Source: Pedobacter cryotolerans
Lineage (GTDB): Bacteria > Bacteroidota > Bacteroidia > Sphingobacteriales > Sphingobacteriaceae
Direction of reading: 5' to 3'
Length of the DNA: 64,000 bases
Assembly: GCF_005116475.1 (NCBI RefSeq)
Contig: NZ_SWBO01000003.1
Coordinates: 248,001-312,000 of the forward strand
Each line of letters opens with the position of its first letter. Positions within the stretch are counted from its first letter, which is position 1. The translations under genes and the position numbers were made by a program. This document shows, piece by piece, positions 25,223 through 33,562 of the stretch. A model generated the notes under the pieces. That model saw only the letters and a program-made list of their open reading frames with translations, was not told where the DNA came from and did not search any database.

Positions 25223-25552
25223 TTACCACTTAAGGCGATTTAACACATTAATATCTATTGATTGCGTATTTCTGTAAACCATTACAATGATGGCCAAACC
25301 TACAGCAACTTCAGCAGCTGCTAAAGCCATAATAAAAAATACAAAAACTTGTCCTGATGGATCGTTATGATGTACTGAAAAAGCTGTTAACAACAAATTC
25401 ACAGAATTTAACATCAATTCTACCGACATAAAAATCACGATTGCATTTCTGCGAGTTAGCACGCCAACTACACCAATTGTAAAAATGATTGCACATAACC
25501 AAATGTAATGGTTAAGCGGAACCGCTTGCATGGTTGAGGTTAAATTATCCAT
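25223..25552 (-). CDS. nuoK: NADH-quinone oxidoreductase subunit K
   Basis: 109 residues with three hydrophobic helices. FMSVELMLNSVNLLLTAFS near residues 38-56 has the conserved Glu of the membrane proton path, and FFIMALAAAEVAVGLAIIV near 73 has the second one. Member of the E-channel region of complex I with NuoJ, NuoA and NuoH. Its start overlaps the end of nuoJ by 8 nt. Confidence 0.96.
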   Translation of the reverse strand: MDNLTSTMQAVPLNHYIWLCAIIFTIGVVGVLTRRNAIVIFMSVELMLNSVNLLLTAFSVHHNDPSGQVFVFFIMALAAAEVAVGLAIIVMVYRNTQSIDINVLNRLKW

Positions 25553-26051
25553 TCGCTTTTTCTTCTTTTTTAGTTAGTAATACTGCTCCAACCATTGCAA
25601 CTAGCAATAAAATTGATGACAATTCAAATGGCAACATAAACGGCCCGAATAATTCTTTACCTAAGTTTTTTACCAAACCCAAATTTGGATCTTTTAAAAC
25701 CAAAGGACTATTTATTGCAACTGCTTTAAACGAACCAACTAAGGTTACAATTAAACATCCGCCAGCAATTACGCCTAAAATTTTAACAAAAGCGGTTTTG
25801 TTGGGCTCATTTTCTTTATTTAAGTTTAATAACATAAGCACAAAGAGGAATAAAACCATAATTGCACCCATGTAAACGATAAAATTTACAACTGCTAAAA
25901 ACTGTGCATTTAATAGCACGTAGTGAACTGTAAAAGTAAAAAATGTAAGGATCAGATATAATACACTGTGGATTGGATTCTTCGAAAAGATTACCATCAG
26001 TGAAAATATGATGCTTAAGGTTGCTACGAAATAGAATACTGATGTACCCAT
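25545..26051 (-). CDS. nuoJ: NADH-quinone oxidoreductase subunit J
   Basis: 168 residues with five hydrophobic helices. FSKNPIHSVLYLILTFF near residue 23 and FIVYMGAIMVLFLFVLMLLN near 57-76 are the signature of this subunit, which includes the flexible pi-bulge helix linking quinone reduction to proton pumping. The stop overlaps nuoK. Upstream, 104 nt separate it from nuoI and contain a dispersed repeat, the widest internal gap of the operon apart from nuoA-nuoB. Confidence 0.95.
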   Translation of the reverse strand: MGTSVFYFVATLSIIFSLMVIFSKNPIHSVLYLILTFFTFTVHYVLLNAQFLAVVNFIVYMGAIMVLFLFVLMLLNLNKENEPNKTAFVKILGVIAGGCLIVTLVGSFKAVAINSPLVLKDPNLGLVKNLGKELFGPFMLPFELSSILLLVAMVGAVLLTKKEEKANG

Positions 26052-26080
26052 TAATGTTTTTGTTTAGTTTATTTATTTGC

Positions 26081-26142
26081 CGTCATCCTGAACTTGTTTC
26101 AGGATCTGTTAAACGGATGCTGAAATAAATTCAGCATGACGA
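26081..26142. repeat. GTCATCCTGAA...TTCAGCATGACG hairpin repeat within the nuo operon
   Basis: Two adjoining hairpins, CCTGAACTTGTTTCAGG and TGCTGAAATAAATTCAGCA, bounded by CGTCAT and ATGACG. Related copies occur at 53445-53463 and 53584-53698. It sits between nuoI and nuoJ, inside what should be a single transcript. Confidence 0.75.
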
Positions 26143-26155
26143 ACTTTCTATTATT

Positions 26156-26656
26156 TTATTTCCCCTCCAAAGGAGCTTCTACCAATTTATCTTTCCCGTA
26201 AATAAAATCTTTACGTAAATAATCAGACGGTACAATTGGCCCATCTAAATAAATAGCTTCTTTCGGGCAAGCCTCTTCGCACAAACCACAGAAAATACAA
26301 CGTAACATGTTGATTTCATAAACTGCAGCATATTTTTCTTCACGATACAATGCTTTTTCTTCTGGTTTACGCTCTGCAGCAATCATGGTAATCGCTTCTG
26401 CAGGACATGATAATGCACATAAACCACAAGCTGTACAACGTTCCTTGCCTTCTTCGTCTCTTTTTAAAGAGTGCATTCCTCTCCAATTGATAGAAAATTC
26501 TCTTTCTTGCTCTGGATATTTTATAGTTGAGCTTTTCTTAAAGAAATGGCTCATCGTAGTACCTAAACCCTTAACAATAGCAGGCAAATACATTCGTTCT
26601 GCAAAATTTAATGGCTTTTGTTCGAGTACTTTTTTCTTATTACTTAATGATTCCAT
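26156..26656 (-). CDS. nuoI: NADH-quinone oxidoreductase subunit I
   Basis: 166 residues, a ferredoxin-like peripheral subunit with two [4Fe-4S] clusters (N6a, N6b) on the electron path to quinone. Cys motifs CTACGLCALSCPAEA near residue 67 and CIFCGLCEEACPKEA near 118 are complete. N-terminal part forms the amphipathic membrane-contact region. It follows nuoH after 9 nt; a TATCCTCCTT-like stretch just upstream of the ATG is a possible SD-like site, unusual in this genome. Confidence 0.97.
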   Translation of the reverse strand: MESLSNKKKVLEQKPLNFAERMYLPAIVKGLGTTMSHFFKKSSTIKYPEQEREFSINWRGMHSLKRDEEGKERCTACGLCALSCPAEAITMIAAERKPEEKALYREEKYAAVYEINMLRCIFCGLCEEACPKEAIYLDGPIVPSDYLRKDFIYGKDKLVEAPLEGK

Positions 26657-26665
26657 GTATCCTCC

Positions 26666-27700
26666 TTAAAAATTAACTACTGCTATAACAATACCCGTAA
26701 TTACAATGTTGGCAATTGCCAAAGGGATTAAAACTTTCCATCCTAAATTCATCAATTGATCGTAACGGAAACGAGGGATTGTCCATCGTACCCACATGAA
26801 GAAAAAGATAAATGCAAATATTTTTAAGAACAAAACTGCTGTACCAATTAAAGGAGCTGCAATTGGTCCAACGTGAGCTGCCACCCAATCCATACCAGGA
26901 TAATTGTAACCACCAAAATATAAAGTTGCCATTACTGCAGACGACACAAACATGTTAATGTATTCTGCAAATAAATAGAACCCTAATTTCATTGAAGAAT
27001 ATTCAGTATGATATCCACCAATTAACTCAGTTTCACATTCAGGCAAATCAAATGGAGCACGGTTAGTTTCAGCAAAAGAACAAATCATAAAAATTAAAAA
27101 TCCTAATGGTTGATACAATACATTCCATCTCCATGCATGTTGGTCTTCTACAATTTCTCTTAAACTTAAGGTATTTGTTACCAAAAGCAGAGCGATAATA
27201 GATAAACCCATGGCAACTTCGTAACTGATGTTTTGAGATGCCGCTCTAATTGCACTTAGCAAAGAATATTTATTGTTTGAAGCCCAACCGCCAATCATTA
27301 CGCCATAAACACCTAAAGAAACAACGCCAAAAATATACAATACACCAACATTTATATCGGTTACTTGTAGAGGTATAATTCTTCCATCAAAATTTAAATC
27401 TTGCCCCCAAGGAATAACTGCTGTGCCAATACAAGCACAAAGCATTGCCAAACCTGGGCCAACCATAAATAACCATTTACTTGCGTTTGATGGCACAATT
27501 TCTTCTTTCATGAACATTTTTACACCATCGGCTAATGGTTGTAAAATACCAAACGGGCCCGCTCTATCTGGACCTAAACGATCTTGCAAAAATGCCGCTA
27601 CTTTTCGCTCTGCATAAGTAGAATACATCGCAATTAGCAAGCTTATGGCAAATAAAATAGTTACCAGTGCAAATTTTTCAATTACAAAACTTATCTCCAT
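26666..27700 (-). CDS. nuoH: NADH-quinone oxidoreductase subunit H
   Basis: 344 residues with eight or more helices. It forms much of the quinone-binding cavity. YAERKVAAFLQDRLGPDRAGPFGILQPLADGVKM (about 28-61) is the hallmark. APFDLPECETELIGGYHTEYSSM near 215 contains the conserved Glu series, and RWTIPRFRYDQLMNLGWK near 305 is the quinone-site loop. Its start codon shares a base with the end of nuoG, so coupled translation is likely. Confidence 0.97.
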   Translation of the reverse strand: MEISFVIEKFALVTILFAISLLIAMYSTYAERKVAAFLQDRLGPDRAGPFGILQPLADGVKMFMKEEIVPSNASKWLFMVGPGLAMLCACIGTAVIPWGQDLNFDGRIIPLQVTDINVGVLYIFGVVSLGVYGVMIGGWASNNKYSLLSAIRAASQNISYEVAMGLSIIALLLVTNTLSLREIVEDQHAWRWNVLYQPLGFLIFMICSFAETNRAPFDLPECETELIGGYHTEYSSMKLGFYLFAEYINMFVSSAVMATLYFGGYNYPGMDWVAAHVGPIAAPLIGTAVLFLKIFAFIFFFMWVRWTIPRFRYDQLMNLGWKVLIPLAIANIVITGIVIAVVNF

Positions 27701-28710
27701 TAGAATTTACTGGTTTTTTCTAGTTCAACTTTATTTGCTTGCTGCAAAGCAGGATTTTCTTTAATAACTGGCAAAGGCTTAAACGTTTCGTAATGGTTTG
27801 AGGCGATTACCGAAGTATCTGAAATATGAGTTGGATGCTCAATAGTCCAATCTGAAGTTGCTTTTTTATCGAAACGACATTCGTTACAGATAAACTCCTC
27901 AACCTCACCAAACTGATCTTTACGAGCCGTAACGCGTAAAACATCTTCACCCTTATACCAAAGTGTTACTTTACCATTACACTTTTCGTGTGTGCAATTT
28001 CTGTGCGCATCAACAGGTTTAGTAAACCAAACTCTATTTTTAAACCTAAATGTTCTATCAGTTAACGCACCTACCGGACAAACATCAATCACGTTTCCAG
28101 AGAAATCATTATCAACTGCTGTTTGTATGTAGGTAGAAATTTCTGAATGATCGCCGCGATTTAAAATACCATGCACACGTTTATTGGTAATTTGATCTGC
28201 AGTGAAAACACAACGGTAGCATAAAATACAACGGTTCATGTGTAGCTGAATTTTATCGCCAATATCTATTCTTTCGAAAGTACGACGTTCAAATTCATAT
28301 CTAGTTTTTTGCAAACCGTGTTCATAACCTAAATCTTGCAAATCGCATTCGCCTGCTTGATCGCAAACTGGGCAATCTAAAGGATGGTTGATTAATAACA
28401 TCTCTACCACACCACTTCTTGCCTCTAAAACCTCTGGCGAAGTAATATTTTGCACTTCCATGCCATCCATAACTGTTGTACGGCAAGATGCTACCAATTT
28501 AGGCATCGGTCGAGGATCTTTTTCAGAACCTTTACTTACTTTAACAATACATGTACGGCACTTACCACCACTACCTTCTAACTTAGAGTAATAGCACATT
28601 GCAGGCGGTACAATATCGCCCCCAATTTCCCTCGCGGCATTGAGAATACTTGTGCCCGGTGCAACTTCTACCGTGATCCCATCTATGGTAACTTTCATTA
28701 AATCAGCCAT
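27700..28710 (-). CDS. nuoG: NADH-quinone oxidoreductase subunit G, short form
   Basis: 336 residues, about a third of E. coli NuoG. The N-terminal [2Fe-2S] domain (CYYSKLEGSGGKCRTCIV, then SCRTTV) is followed by the His-Cys cluster site HPLDCPVCDQAGECDLQ near 113 and the [4Fe-4S] domain MNRCILCYRC with VCPVGALTD. A later Cys group (NCTHEKCNG, CNECR) is at 237-280. The molybdopterin-oxidoreductase-like domain is absent altogether, with no frameshift remnants. Short NuoG is normal for this phylum. It still provides the electron wire from NuoE/F to NuoI. Confidence 0.93.
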   Translation of the reverse strand: MADLMKVTIDGITVEVAPGTSILNAAREIGGDIVPPAMCYYSKLEGSGGKCRTCIVKVSKGSEKDPRPMPKLVASCRTTVMDGMEVQNITSPEVLEARSGVVEMLLINHPLDCPVCDQAGECDLQDLGYEHGLQKTRYEFERRTFERIDIGDKIQLHMNRCILCYRCVFTADQITNKRVHGILNRGDHSEISTYIQTAVDNDFSGNVIDVCPVGALTDRTFRFKNRVWFTKPVDAHRNCTHEKCNGKVTLWYKGEDVLRVTARKDQFGEVEEFICNECRFDKKATSDWTIEHPTHISDTSVIASNHYETFKPLPVIKENPALQQANKVELEKTSKF

Positions 28711-28712
28711 GA

Positions 28713-30089
28713 TTAAGAATTATCCTGTTTAACTTCTTCAACTTTTTTCTCTATCGGAACAGCATAGTTTGCGATACCATAATTGCTGCTTAAGCTTTTT
28801 ACTGGCTCTTTTACATGCCATTCAAACTCATCTCTAAAATGTCTAATTGCACTTGCAACAGGCCAAGCCGCTGCGTCGCCCAACGGACAAATTGTATTTC
28901 CTTCTATTTTTTTAGACACATCAACCAGCAAATCAATATCGCTCATTTTTCCGTGTCCGTATTCTAATCTGTGTAAAACTTTTTCTAACCAACCTGTTCC
29001 TTCTCTACAAGGTGAGCATTGTCCGCAACTTTCGTGGTGATAGAAACGGGCAAAATTCCAAGTATTTCTAACAATACACTGGTCTTCATCAAATGCGATA
29101 AAACCACCAGAACCTAACATCGTTCCAGTTGCAAAACCACCTTCAGAAAGCGATTCGTAACTCATTAAACGAGGTTCGCCATTAGCATATTTAAGTGTTA
29201 AATTAGCTGGTAAAATTGGTACAGATGATCCTCCAGCTACTGTTGCTTTTAGTCGTTTGCCATTAGCAATACCACCGCAGTATTCATCAGAATAGATAAA
29301 TTCTTCAACTGGTAAGCCTAATTCAATTTCGTAAACACCTGGTTTTACCAAGTTACCAGAAGCTGATATTAATTTAGTACCCGTACTTCTACCGATACCC
29401 ACTTTTGCATATTCATCGCCACCATCATTAATAATTGGCACAACTGCAGCAATAGATTCTACATTATTTACTACCGTTGGACAACCATATAAACCAGCAA
29501 TTGCTGGAAATGGAGGTTTAATACGAGGATTTCCTCTTTTACCTTCTAATGATTCTAACAATGCGGTTTCTTCTCCACAAATGTAAGCGCCACCACCAGG
29601 TTGCACATATAATTCTAAATCGTAACCTGTTCCTAAAATATTTTTACCTAACCATCCAGCAGCCTTAGCTTCTGCAATCGCTTTTTCTAGGATACGGATT
29701 TGAGGCATCATTTCTCCACGAACGTAGATATAAGATGTTTTGGCACCTAGGGCAAAACTAGCAACAATCATCCCCTCAATTAATGCATGAGGAATGTGAG
29801 TCATTAAATATCTATCCTTAAAAGTTCCTGGTTCAGATTCATCAGCGTTGCATACCAAATAACGAGCAACACCTTCTGGTTTAGCCAAAAAGCTCCATTT
29901 CATCCCGGTAGGAAAACCTGCACCACCACGACCGCGTAAGCCAGATTTTTTAACCTCTTCTACTACCTCATCGGGTGTTAAAGTTTTTAAAGCTTTTTCT
30001 ACGGCACGGTAACCACCTTTTTGGCGATAAACCTCTAGCGTGTTAATGCCAGGTACGTTGATATGTTCTAGTAATAGTTTACGTCCCAT
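28713..30089 (-). CDS. nuoF: NADH-quinone oxidoreductase subunit F
   Basis: 458 residues. It binds NADH, FMN and cluster N3. [19 protein letters not shown] near residue 49 and [14 protein letters not shown] near 80 form the FMN/NADH site. [20 protein letters not shown] near 170 follows. [16 protein letters not shown] near 345 carries three of the N3 ligands, with the fourth in [14 protein letters not shown]. It lies 2 nt before nuoG. The 67-nt gap to nuoE is filled with an iterated repeat. Confidence 0.97.
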   Translation of the reverse strand: MGRKLLLEHINVPGINTLEVYRQKGGYRAVEKALKTLTPDEVVEEVKKSGLRGRGGAGFPTGMKWSFLAKPEGVARYLVCNADESEPGTFKDRYLMTHIPHALIEGMIVASFALGAKTSYIYVRGEMMPQIRILEKAIAEAKAAGWLGKNILGTGYDLELYVQPGGGAYICGEETALLESLEGKRGNPRIKPPFPAIAGLYGCPTVVNNVESIAAVVPIINDGGDEYAKVGIGRSTGTKLISASGNLVKPGVYEIELGLPVEEFIYSDEYCGGIANGKRLKATVAGGSSVPILPANLTLKYANGEPRLMSYESLSEGGFATGTMLGSGGFIAFDEDQCIVRNTWNFARFYHHESCGQCSPCREGTGWLEKVLHRLEYGHGKMSDIDLLVDVSKKIEGNTICPLGDAAAWPVASAIRHFRDEFEWHVKEPVKSLSSNYGIANYAVPIEKKVEEVKQDNS

Positions 30090-30097
30090 GTTATATA

Positions 30098-30173
30098 GAT
30101 ATGAGATGTGAGATGTGAGATATGAGACTAAGCGTCCAACTTCTCAAATCTCAAATCTATTGTCTCAAATCTT
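30098..30173. repeat. GAGATGT / CTCAAATC micro-repeat between nuoE and nuoF
   Basis: A 7-nt GAGATGT iteration (about 30103-30127) is followed by an imperfect complement built of TCTCAAATC units (about 30141-30172), so the tract can fold back on itself. Its last part encodes the C-terminal residues of NuoE (QDLRQ). The unit is shared with 11081-11105. Confidence 0.65.
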
Positions 30174-30684
30174 GTTTATTTTTCAAGTTATCAATTAATG
30201 TATCAACCGATTGCTCGGTTAAGTTCTCATAGAATGTGTAATCTGGACCTATTTGTAATACTGGAGCATATCCACAAGCTGCTAAACATTCTACACCTCT
30301 CCAGCTAAATAAACCATCTGCTGTAACTTCGCCTTCTTTAACGCCAAGTTTGTGCTCAATATGATCCATTATTTTTTCTGCACCAACTAGGCAACAAGGT
30401 CCAGTACGGCAAACTTCTAATACATATTTTCCTTTTGGTTGTAAAAAGTACATACTGTAAAAAGATGCAACTTCGTAAACCTCAATCGGTTCAATATTCA
30501 AATATTCAGCAACTTTATCCATTGCTAAAGGGCTTGTCCAACCCAGTTCTGCTTGTACCAAATGTAAAATAGGCAGCAAAGCTGATTTCTGTTTCCCAGC
30601 TGGATAACGGCTAACAATTTCATCAAACTTCTCTACCAAAGCCGATGAAAATTCTACAGGTTGTGTTTCTTCTACTTTAAGCAT
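30157..30684 (-). CDS. nuoE: NADH-quinone oxidoreductase subunit E
   Basis: 175 residues, thioredoxin-like [2Fe-2S] subunit. VCRTGPCCLVGAEKIMDHIE near residue 95 and WRGVECLAACGYAPVLQIG near 132 supply the four Cys ligands of cluster N1a. NIEPIEVYEVASFYSMYF near 69 is the conserved core. The last five residues (QDLRQ) and the stop codon come from a low-complexity repeat, so the native C-terminus was probably slightly different. The start overlaps nuoD by 8 nt. Confidence 0.96.
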   Translation of the reverse strand: MLKVEETQPVEFSSALVEKFDEIVSRYPAGKQKSALLPILHLVQAELGWTSPLAMDKVAEYLNIEPIEVYEVASFYSMYFLQPKGKYVLEVCRTGPCCLVGAEKIMDHIEHKLGVKEGEVTADGLFSWRGVECLAACGYAPVLQIGPDYTFYENLTEQSVDTLIDNLKNKQDLRQ

Positions 30685-31891
30685 CTAATTCTCCTGCAAT
30701 AATATTCATGCTACTCATGTTAATAATGGCATCTGATAACAGCATACCTTCGCTCATTTTTGCAAACATCGAATAATTAATAAAACTTGGTCTTCTAAAG
30801 TGTAAACGATAAGGCGTTCTGCCTCCATCATTAATTAAGTAAAAACCAAGTTCTCCATTACCACCTTCTACAGCGTGGTAAACTTCTGCTTTTGGTGCAT
30901 CAATTTCTCCCATCACAATTTTAAAGTGATAGATTAATGCTTCCATATTGTTATAAACTTCTTCTTTTCCTGGCAAGTAAAACTCAGGTACATCGGCATG
31001 AAAGATACCTTTTGGCTCCAGTTTTATTTTTTCTAAAGCTTGCTCTATGATGCGAACACTTTGCCACATTTCTTCGTTACGCACCAAATAACGATCATAA
31101 ATATCGCCGCTGGTACCTACCGGGATTTCAAAATCAAAATCTTGGTAAGATGAATAAGGTTCACTTACACGAACATCGTAATCTACACCTGTTGCACGTA
31201 GTAAAGGGCCAGTCCAACCGAAACTCAAAGCGGTTTCTTGTTTAACTTCGGCCACGCCAGCAGTACGGTCAATAAAAATACGATTACGGTTTAATAAGCT
31301 TTCAAATTCCTTTAAAGCTACTGGAAATTCTTTTAAAAATTTGTTAATCTTCGCAAATGCGATATCATTAAAATCTCTTTCTAAACCACCAATTCTACCA
31401 ATGTTTGTAGTTAAACGAGCACCACAAATTTCTTCGTAAATTTCGTAAATATGCTCTCTAAATTGAAATAAATAAAGGAAAGTTGTAGTTGCACCTGTAT
31501 CTTGAGCAATAATAGTATTACAAATAATATGATCTGCAATTCTAGATAACTCCATCACAATAACACGCAAATAATCTACGCGTTTTGGAATTTGGATATT
31601 TAGCAATTTCTCTACCGTCATGTGCCATCCCATATTGTTTATTGGAGATGAACAGTAATTTAAACGGTCTGTTAATGGGGTAATTTGATAAAACGGGCGG
31701 TGTTCAGCAATTTTTTCAAATGCTCTATGGATGTATCCAATAGTTGAAACACCGCTTACAATACGCTCGCCATCTAACTGCAATACGTTTTGAAAAACAC
31801 CATGTGTAGCGGGGTGAGTTGGCCCTAAGTTTAAGGTGACCAATTCGCTCTGCGGATCGTTATCTGTATATACTGGTTGATTGTGCTTCAT
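30677..31891 (-). CDS. nuoD: NADH-quinone oxidoreductase subunit D
   Basis: 404 residues, separate from NuoC (not fused as in E. coli). LNLGPTHPATHGVFQNVLQLDGE near residue 20 holds the quinone-site His residues. GYIHRAFEKIAEHR, TDRLNYCSSPINN and TTNIGRIGGLERDFND follow. EVYHAVEGGNGELGFYLINDGG near 335 is the C-terminal signature related to [NiFe] hydrogenases. It forms the quinone pocket with NuoB and NuoH. Six nt separate it from nuoC. Confidence 0.97.
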   Translation of the reverse strand: MKHNQPVYTDNDPQSELVTLNLGPTHPATHGVFQNVLQLDGERIVSGVSTIGYIHRAFEKIAEHRPFYQITPLTDRLNYCSSPINNMGWHMTVEKLLNIQIPKRVDYLRVIVMELSRIADHIICNTIIAQDTGATTTFLYLFQFREHIYEIYEEICGARLTTNIGRIGGLERDFNDIAFAKINKFLKEFPVALKEFESLLNRNRIFIDRTAGVAEVKQETALSFGWTGPLLRATGVDYDVRVSEPYSSYQDFDFEIPVGTSGDIYDRYLVRNEEMWQSVRIIEQALEKIKLEPKGIFHADVPEFYLPGKEEVYNNMEALIYHFKIVMGEIDAPKAEVYHAVEGGNGELGFYLINDGGRTPYRLHFRRPSFINYSMFAKMSEGMLLSDAIINMSSMNIIAGELDA

Positions 31892-31897
31892 ATAGTT

Positions 31898-32398
31898 TTA
31901 TCTACCAAAGTATTCGTCTTTTTTATCAACTCTGTTTGGATCTTCTAAAGGATATTGTTTAAGCATTGGGTGTACCCCTAATTCATCCATATTTAAAATT
32001 CTTCTTAAATCAGGGTGACCTTCGAACTTAACTCCAAAGAAATCGTAAGTTTCTCTTTCCATCCAATTGGCGGCATTCCACAAGGTGGAAGCTGTTGGAA
32101 TAGTTGGATCGTTTTCATGAATAAAAACTTTAATTCTAGCTCTTACTCCGCCTACCATGCTATGTACGTGGTAAACTACAGCAATTTGATTTTTTTCTGG
32201 ATAATGAACCGCTGTGATATCAGTTAAAAAGTTGAAATCAATTTTGCCATTTTCTTTTATAAAGGTTAGAACATCAATAATTCTATCTTTAGTTGTAGAA
32301 AATGTTAGCAATCCATAAGGTTCTGTAACATCAAAAAGTTGCTCGCCGAATTTTTCGCCTAGCAAATCAATAATTTCTGTATTTGTTGCTTTAGCCAT
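31898..32398 (-). CDS. nuoC: NADH-quinone oxidoreductase subunit C
   Basis: 166 residues. HVHSMVGGVRARIKVFIHEND and TASTLWNAANWMERETYDFFGVKFEGHPDLRRIL (about 100-140) are the 30-kDa subunit signature. QYPLEDPNRVDKKDEYFGR ends the protein. It is a structural subunit of the hydrophilic arm, next to NuoD. The stop of nuoB and the nuoC start share one base, implying coupling. Confidence 0.96.
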   Translation of the reverse strand: MAKATNTEIIDLLGEKFGEQLFDVTEPYGLLTFSTTKDRIIDVLTFIKENGKIDFNFLTDITAVHYPEKNQIAVVYHVHSMVGGVRARIKVFIHENDPTIPTASTLWNAANWMERETYDFFGVKFEGHPDLRRILNMDELGVHPMLKQYPLEDPNRVDKKDEYFGR

Positions 32399-32940
32399 TA
32401 ATCTATTCCGTAAGAAGCCAACATTTCTTTATACTGATCCGAGTGTCTTCTTCTACTCGATTCGCTTTTAACTAACTCTTGAATTTTACCAAAACCATCT
32501 AAAATAGCTTCTGGGCGAGGTGGGCAACCAGGAACGTAAACATCAACAGGGATAATTTCATCAATTCCTTGTAAAACAGAATAAGTATCAAAAATACCAC
32601 CGCTTGATGCGCAAGCACCCACAGCAATTACCCAACGTGGCTCTGCCATTTGTAAGTAAACCTGTTTTAAAACAGGGCCCATTTTTTTTGCGATGGTACC
32701 CATTACCATTAACAAATCTGCCTGGCGAGGAGAAAAACTAAGTCTTTCTGCTCCAAAACGACCAAAATCGTAATGAGAACCCATGGTAGCCATAAATTCG
32801 ATACCACAACAAGAAGTTGCAAACGGTAAAGGCCATAATGAATGTGAACGTGCCAAACCTACAACTTTATCTAAAGATGTAGCAAAAAAGCCTGAGCCCT
32901 CTATTCCTGGCGGTGCATCTACTATATTGATTTCACTCAT
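32398..32940 (-). CDS. nuoB: NADH-quinone oxidoreductase subunit B
   Basis: 180 residues. It carries cluster N2, the last iron-sulfur cluster before quinone. SLWPLPFATSCCGIEFMATMGSHYDFGRFGAERL (about 35-68) has the tandem Cys pair; VGACASSGGIFDTYSV near 107 and DVYVPGCPPRPEAILDG near 135 hold the other two Cys. Upstream, 174 nt separate it from nuoA and contain a promoter-like element and a hairpin, so nuoB may also be expressed on its own. Confidence 0.97.
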   Translation of the reverse strand: MSEINIVDAPPGIEGSGFFATSLDKVVGLARSHSLWPLPFATSCCGIEFMATMGSHYDFGRFGAERLSFSPRQADLLMVMGTIAKKMGPVLKQVYLQMAEPRWVIAVGACASSGGIFDTYSVLQGIDEIIPVDVYVPGCPPRPEAILDGFGKIQELVKSESSRRRHSDQYKEMLASYGID

Positions 32941-32949
32941 GTTATAAAC

Positions 32950-32983
32950 AAAAAAATGCTCATCCTATTATACAGAATGAGCA
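32950..32983 (-). terminator. Hairpin with T-run between nuoA and nuoB
   Basis: On the minus strand TGCTCAT (from 32983) pairs perfectly with ATGAGCA, with a 13-nt loop, and seven T follow, ending 9 nt before the nuoB start codon. It has the form of a rho-independent terminator or attenuator. If the -7 element at 32985-32992 is active, the hairpin would instead lie at the extreme 5' end of a nuoB transcript. Confidence 0.6.
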
Positions 32984-32984
32984 A

Positions 32985-32992
32985 CAAATTTA
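32985..32992 (-). promoter_or_regulatory. Promoter -7 element TAAATTTG ahead of nuoB
   Basis: A perfect TAnnTTTG on the minus strand, just before the nuoA-nuoB hairpin. No clear -33 element is seen about 20 nt further upstream. Start of transcription would fall at the first arm of the hairpin. Confidence 0.4.
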
Positions 32993-33114
32993 CAATATTT
33001 TAAAAGTAATTAGCTTAAACGATTGGCATTTAGAACCTTTCTAAATAAAAGAATTTTCATTTGGTAAGTTCCAGTTATTAGCTTTTTAAATTAAAGCTAT
33101 GTACTGAAAATTAA

Positions 33115-33486
33115 CTATGTCCAATCTAATGCTTTTTTCTTAATGATGTAGATAAAACCTAATAATAAAGCGCCCATAAAAATAAACATCTCTATCACAC
33201 CATTCCAGCCTAGTTCTTTAAAATTAACCGCCCAAGGATACATGAAAATAACCTCAACATCAAATAGCACAAATAATATGGCTACTAAAAAATATTTAAT
33301 AGAAAACGGCTGACGAGCATTACCGACAGATTTAACTCCTGCTTCGAAAGTTGTTAATTTATCTTTTGTTTTACGGCGTGGTCCCAAAAAATGTGTTGCT
33401 ACTAGTGTTACAACAACAAATCCCAAAGCTACAATTACCTGAAATATAATAGGTATAAAATCTTGAGCTGTACTTGTAGTTTCCAT
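33115..33486 (-). CDS. nuoA: NADH-quinone oxidoreductase subunit A
   Basis: 123 residues from the ATG at 33486 (METTSTAQDFIPI). A TTG at 33504 would add six residues but lies in the -7 promoter element, so it is rejected. Three hydrophobic helices are seen. TFEAGVKSVGNARQPFSIKYFLVAILFVLFDVEVIFMYPWAV (about 44-85) is the subunit signature with its Asp-Glu pair. First gene of the 14-gene set, but 174 nt from nuoB. Confidence 0.96.
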   Translation of the reverse strand: METTSTAQDFIPIIFQVIVALGFVVVTLVATHFLGPRRKTKDKLTTFEAGVKSVGNARQPFSIKYFLVAILFVLFDVEVIFMYPWAVNFKELGWNGVIEMFIFMGALLLGFIYIIKKKALDWT

Positions 33487-33501
33487 GTATATTATTTTAG
33501 A

Positions 33502-33532
33502 CAAAATTAAAAGAAAAAGGCAGGATTACAAA
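33502..33532 (-). promoter_or_regulatory. nuo operon promoter (-33 TTTG, 19 nt, -7 TAATTTTG)
   Basis: On the minus strand TTTG (33532-33529) is followed after 19 nt by TAATTTTG (33509-33502), the standard Bacteroidota arrangement. The ATG of nuoA is 15 nt past the final G, so the leader is about 10 nt. The -33 box lies in the loop of the preceding gene's terminator. Confidence 0.75.
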
Positions 33533-33541
33533 CCCTGCCTT
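33511..33541 (-). terminator. Terminator of the TPR gene
   Basis: AAGGCAGG (minus strand, 33541-33534) pairs with CCTGCCTT (33524-33517) around a 9-nt loop, followed by TTTTTCTTTT. It lies 22 nt after the TPR gene stop and overlaps the promoter of nuoA. Confidence 0.8.
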
Positions 33542-33562
33542 CTATTTTATTAAAATCAATAA

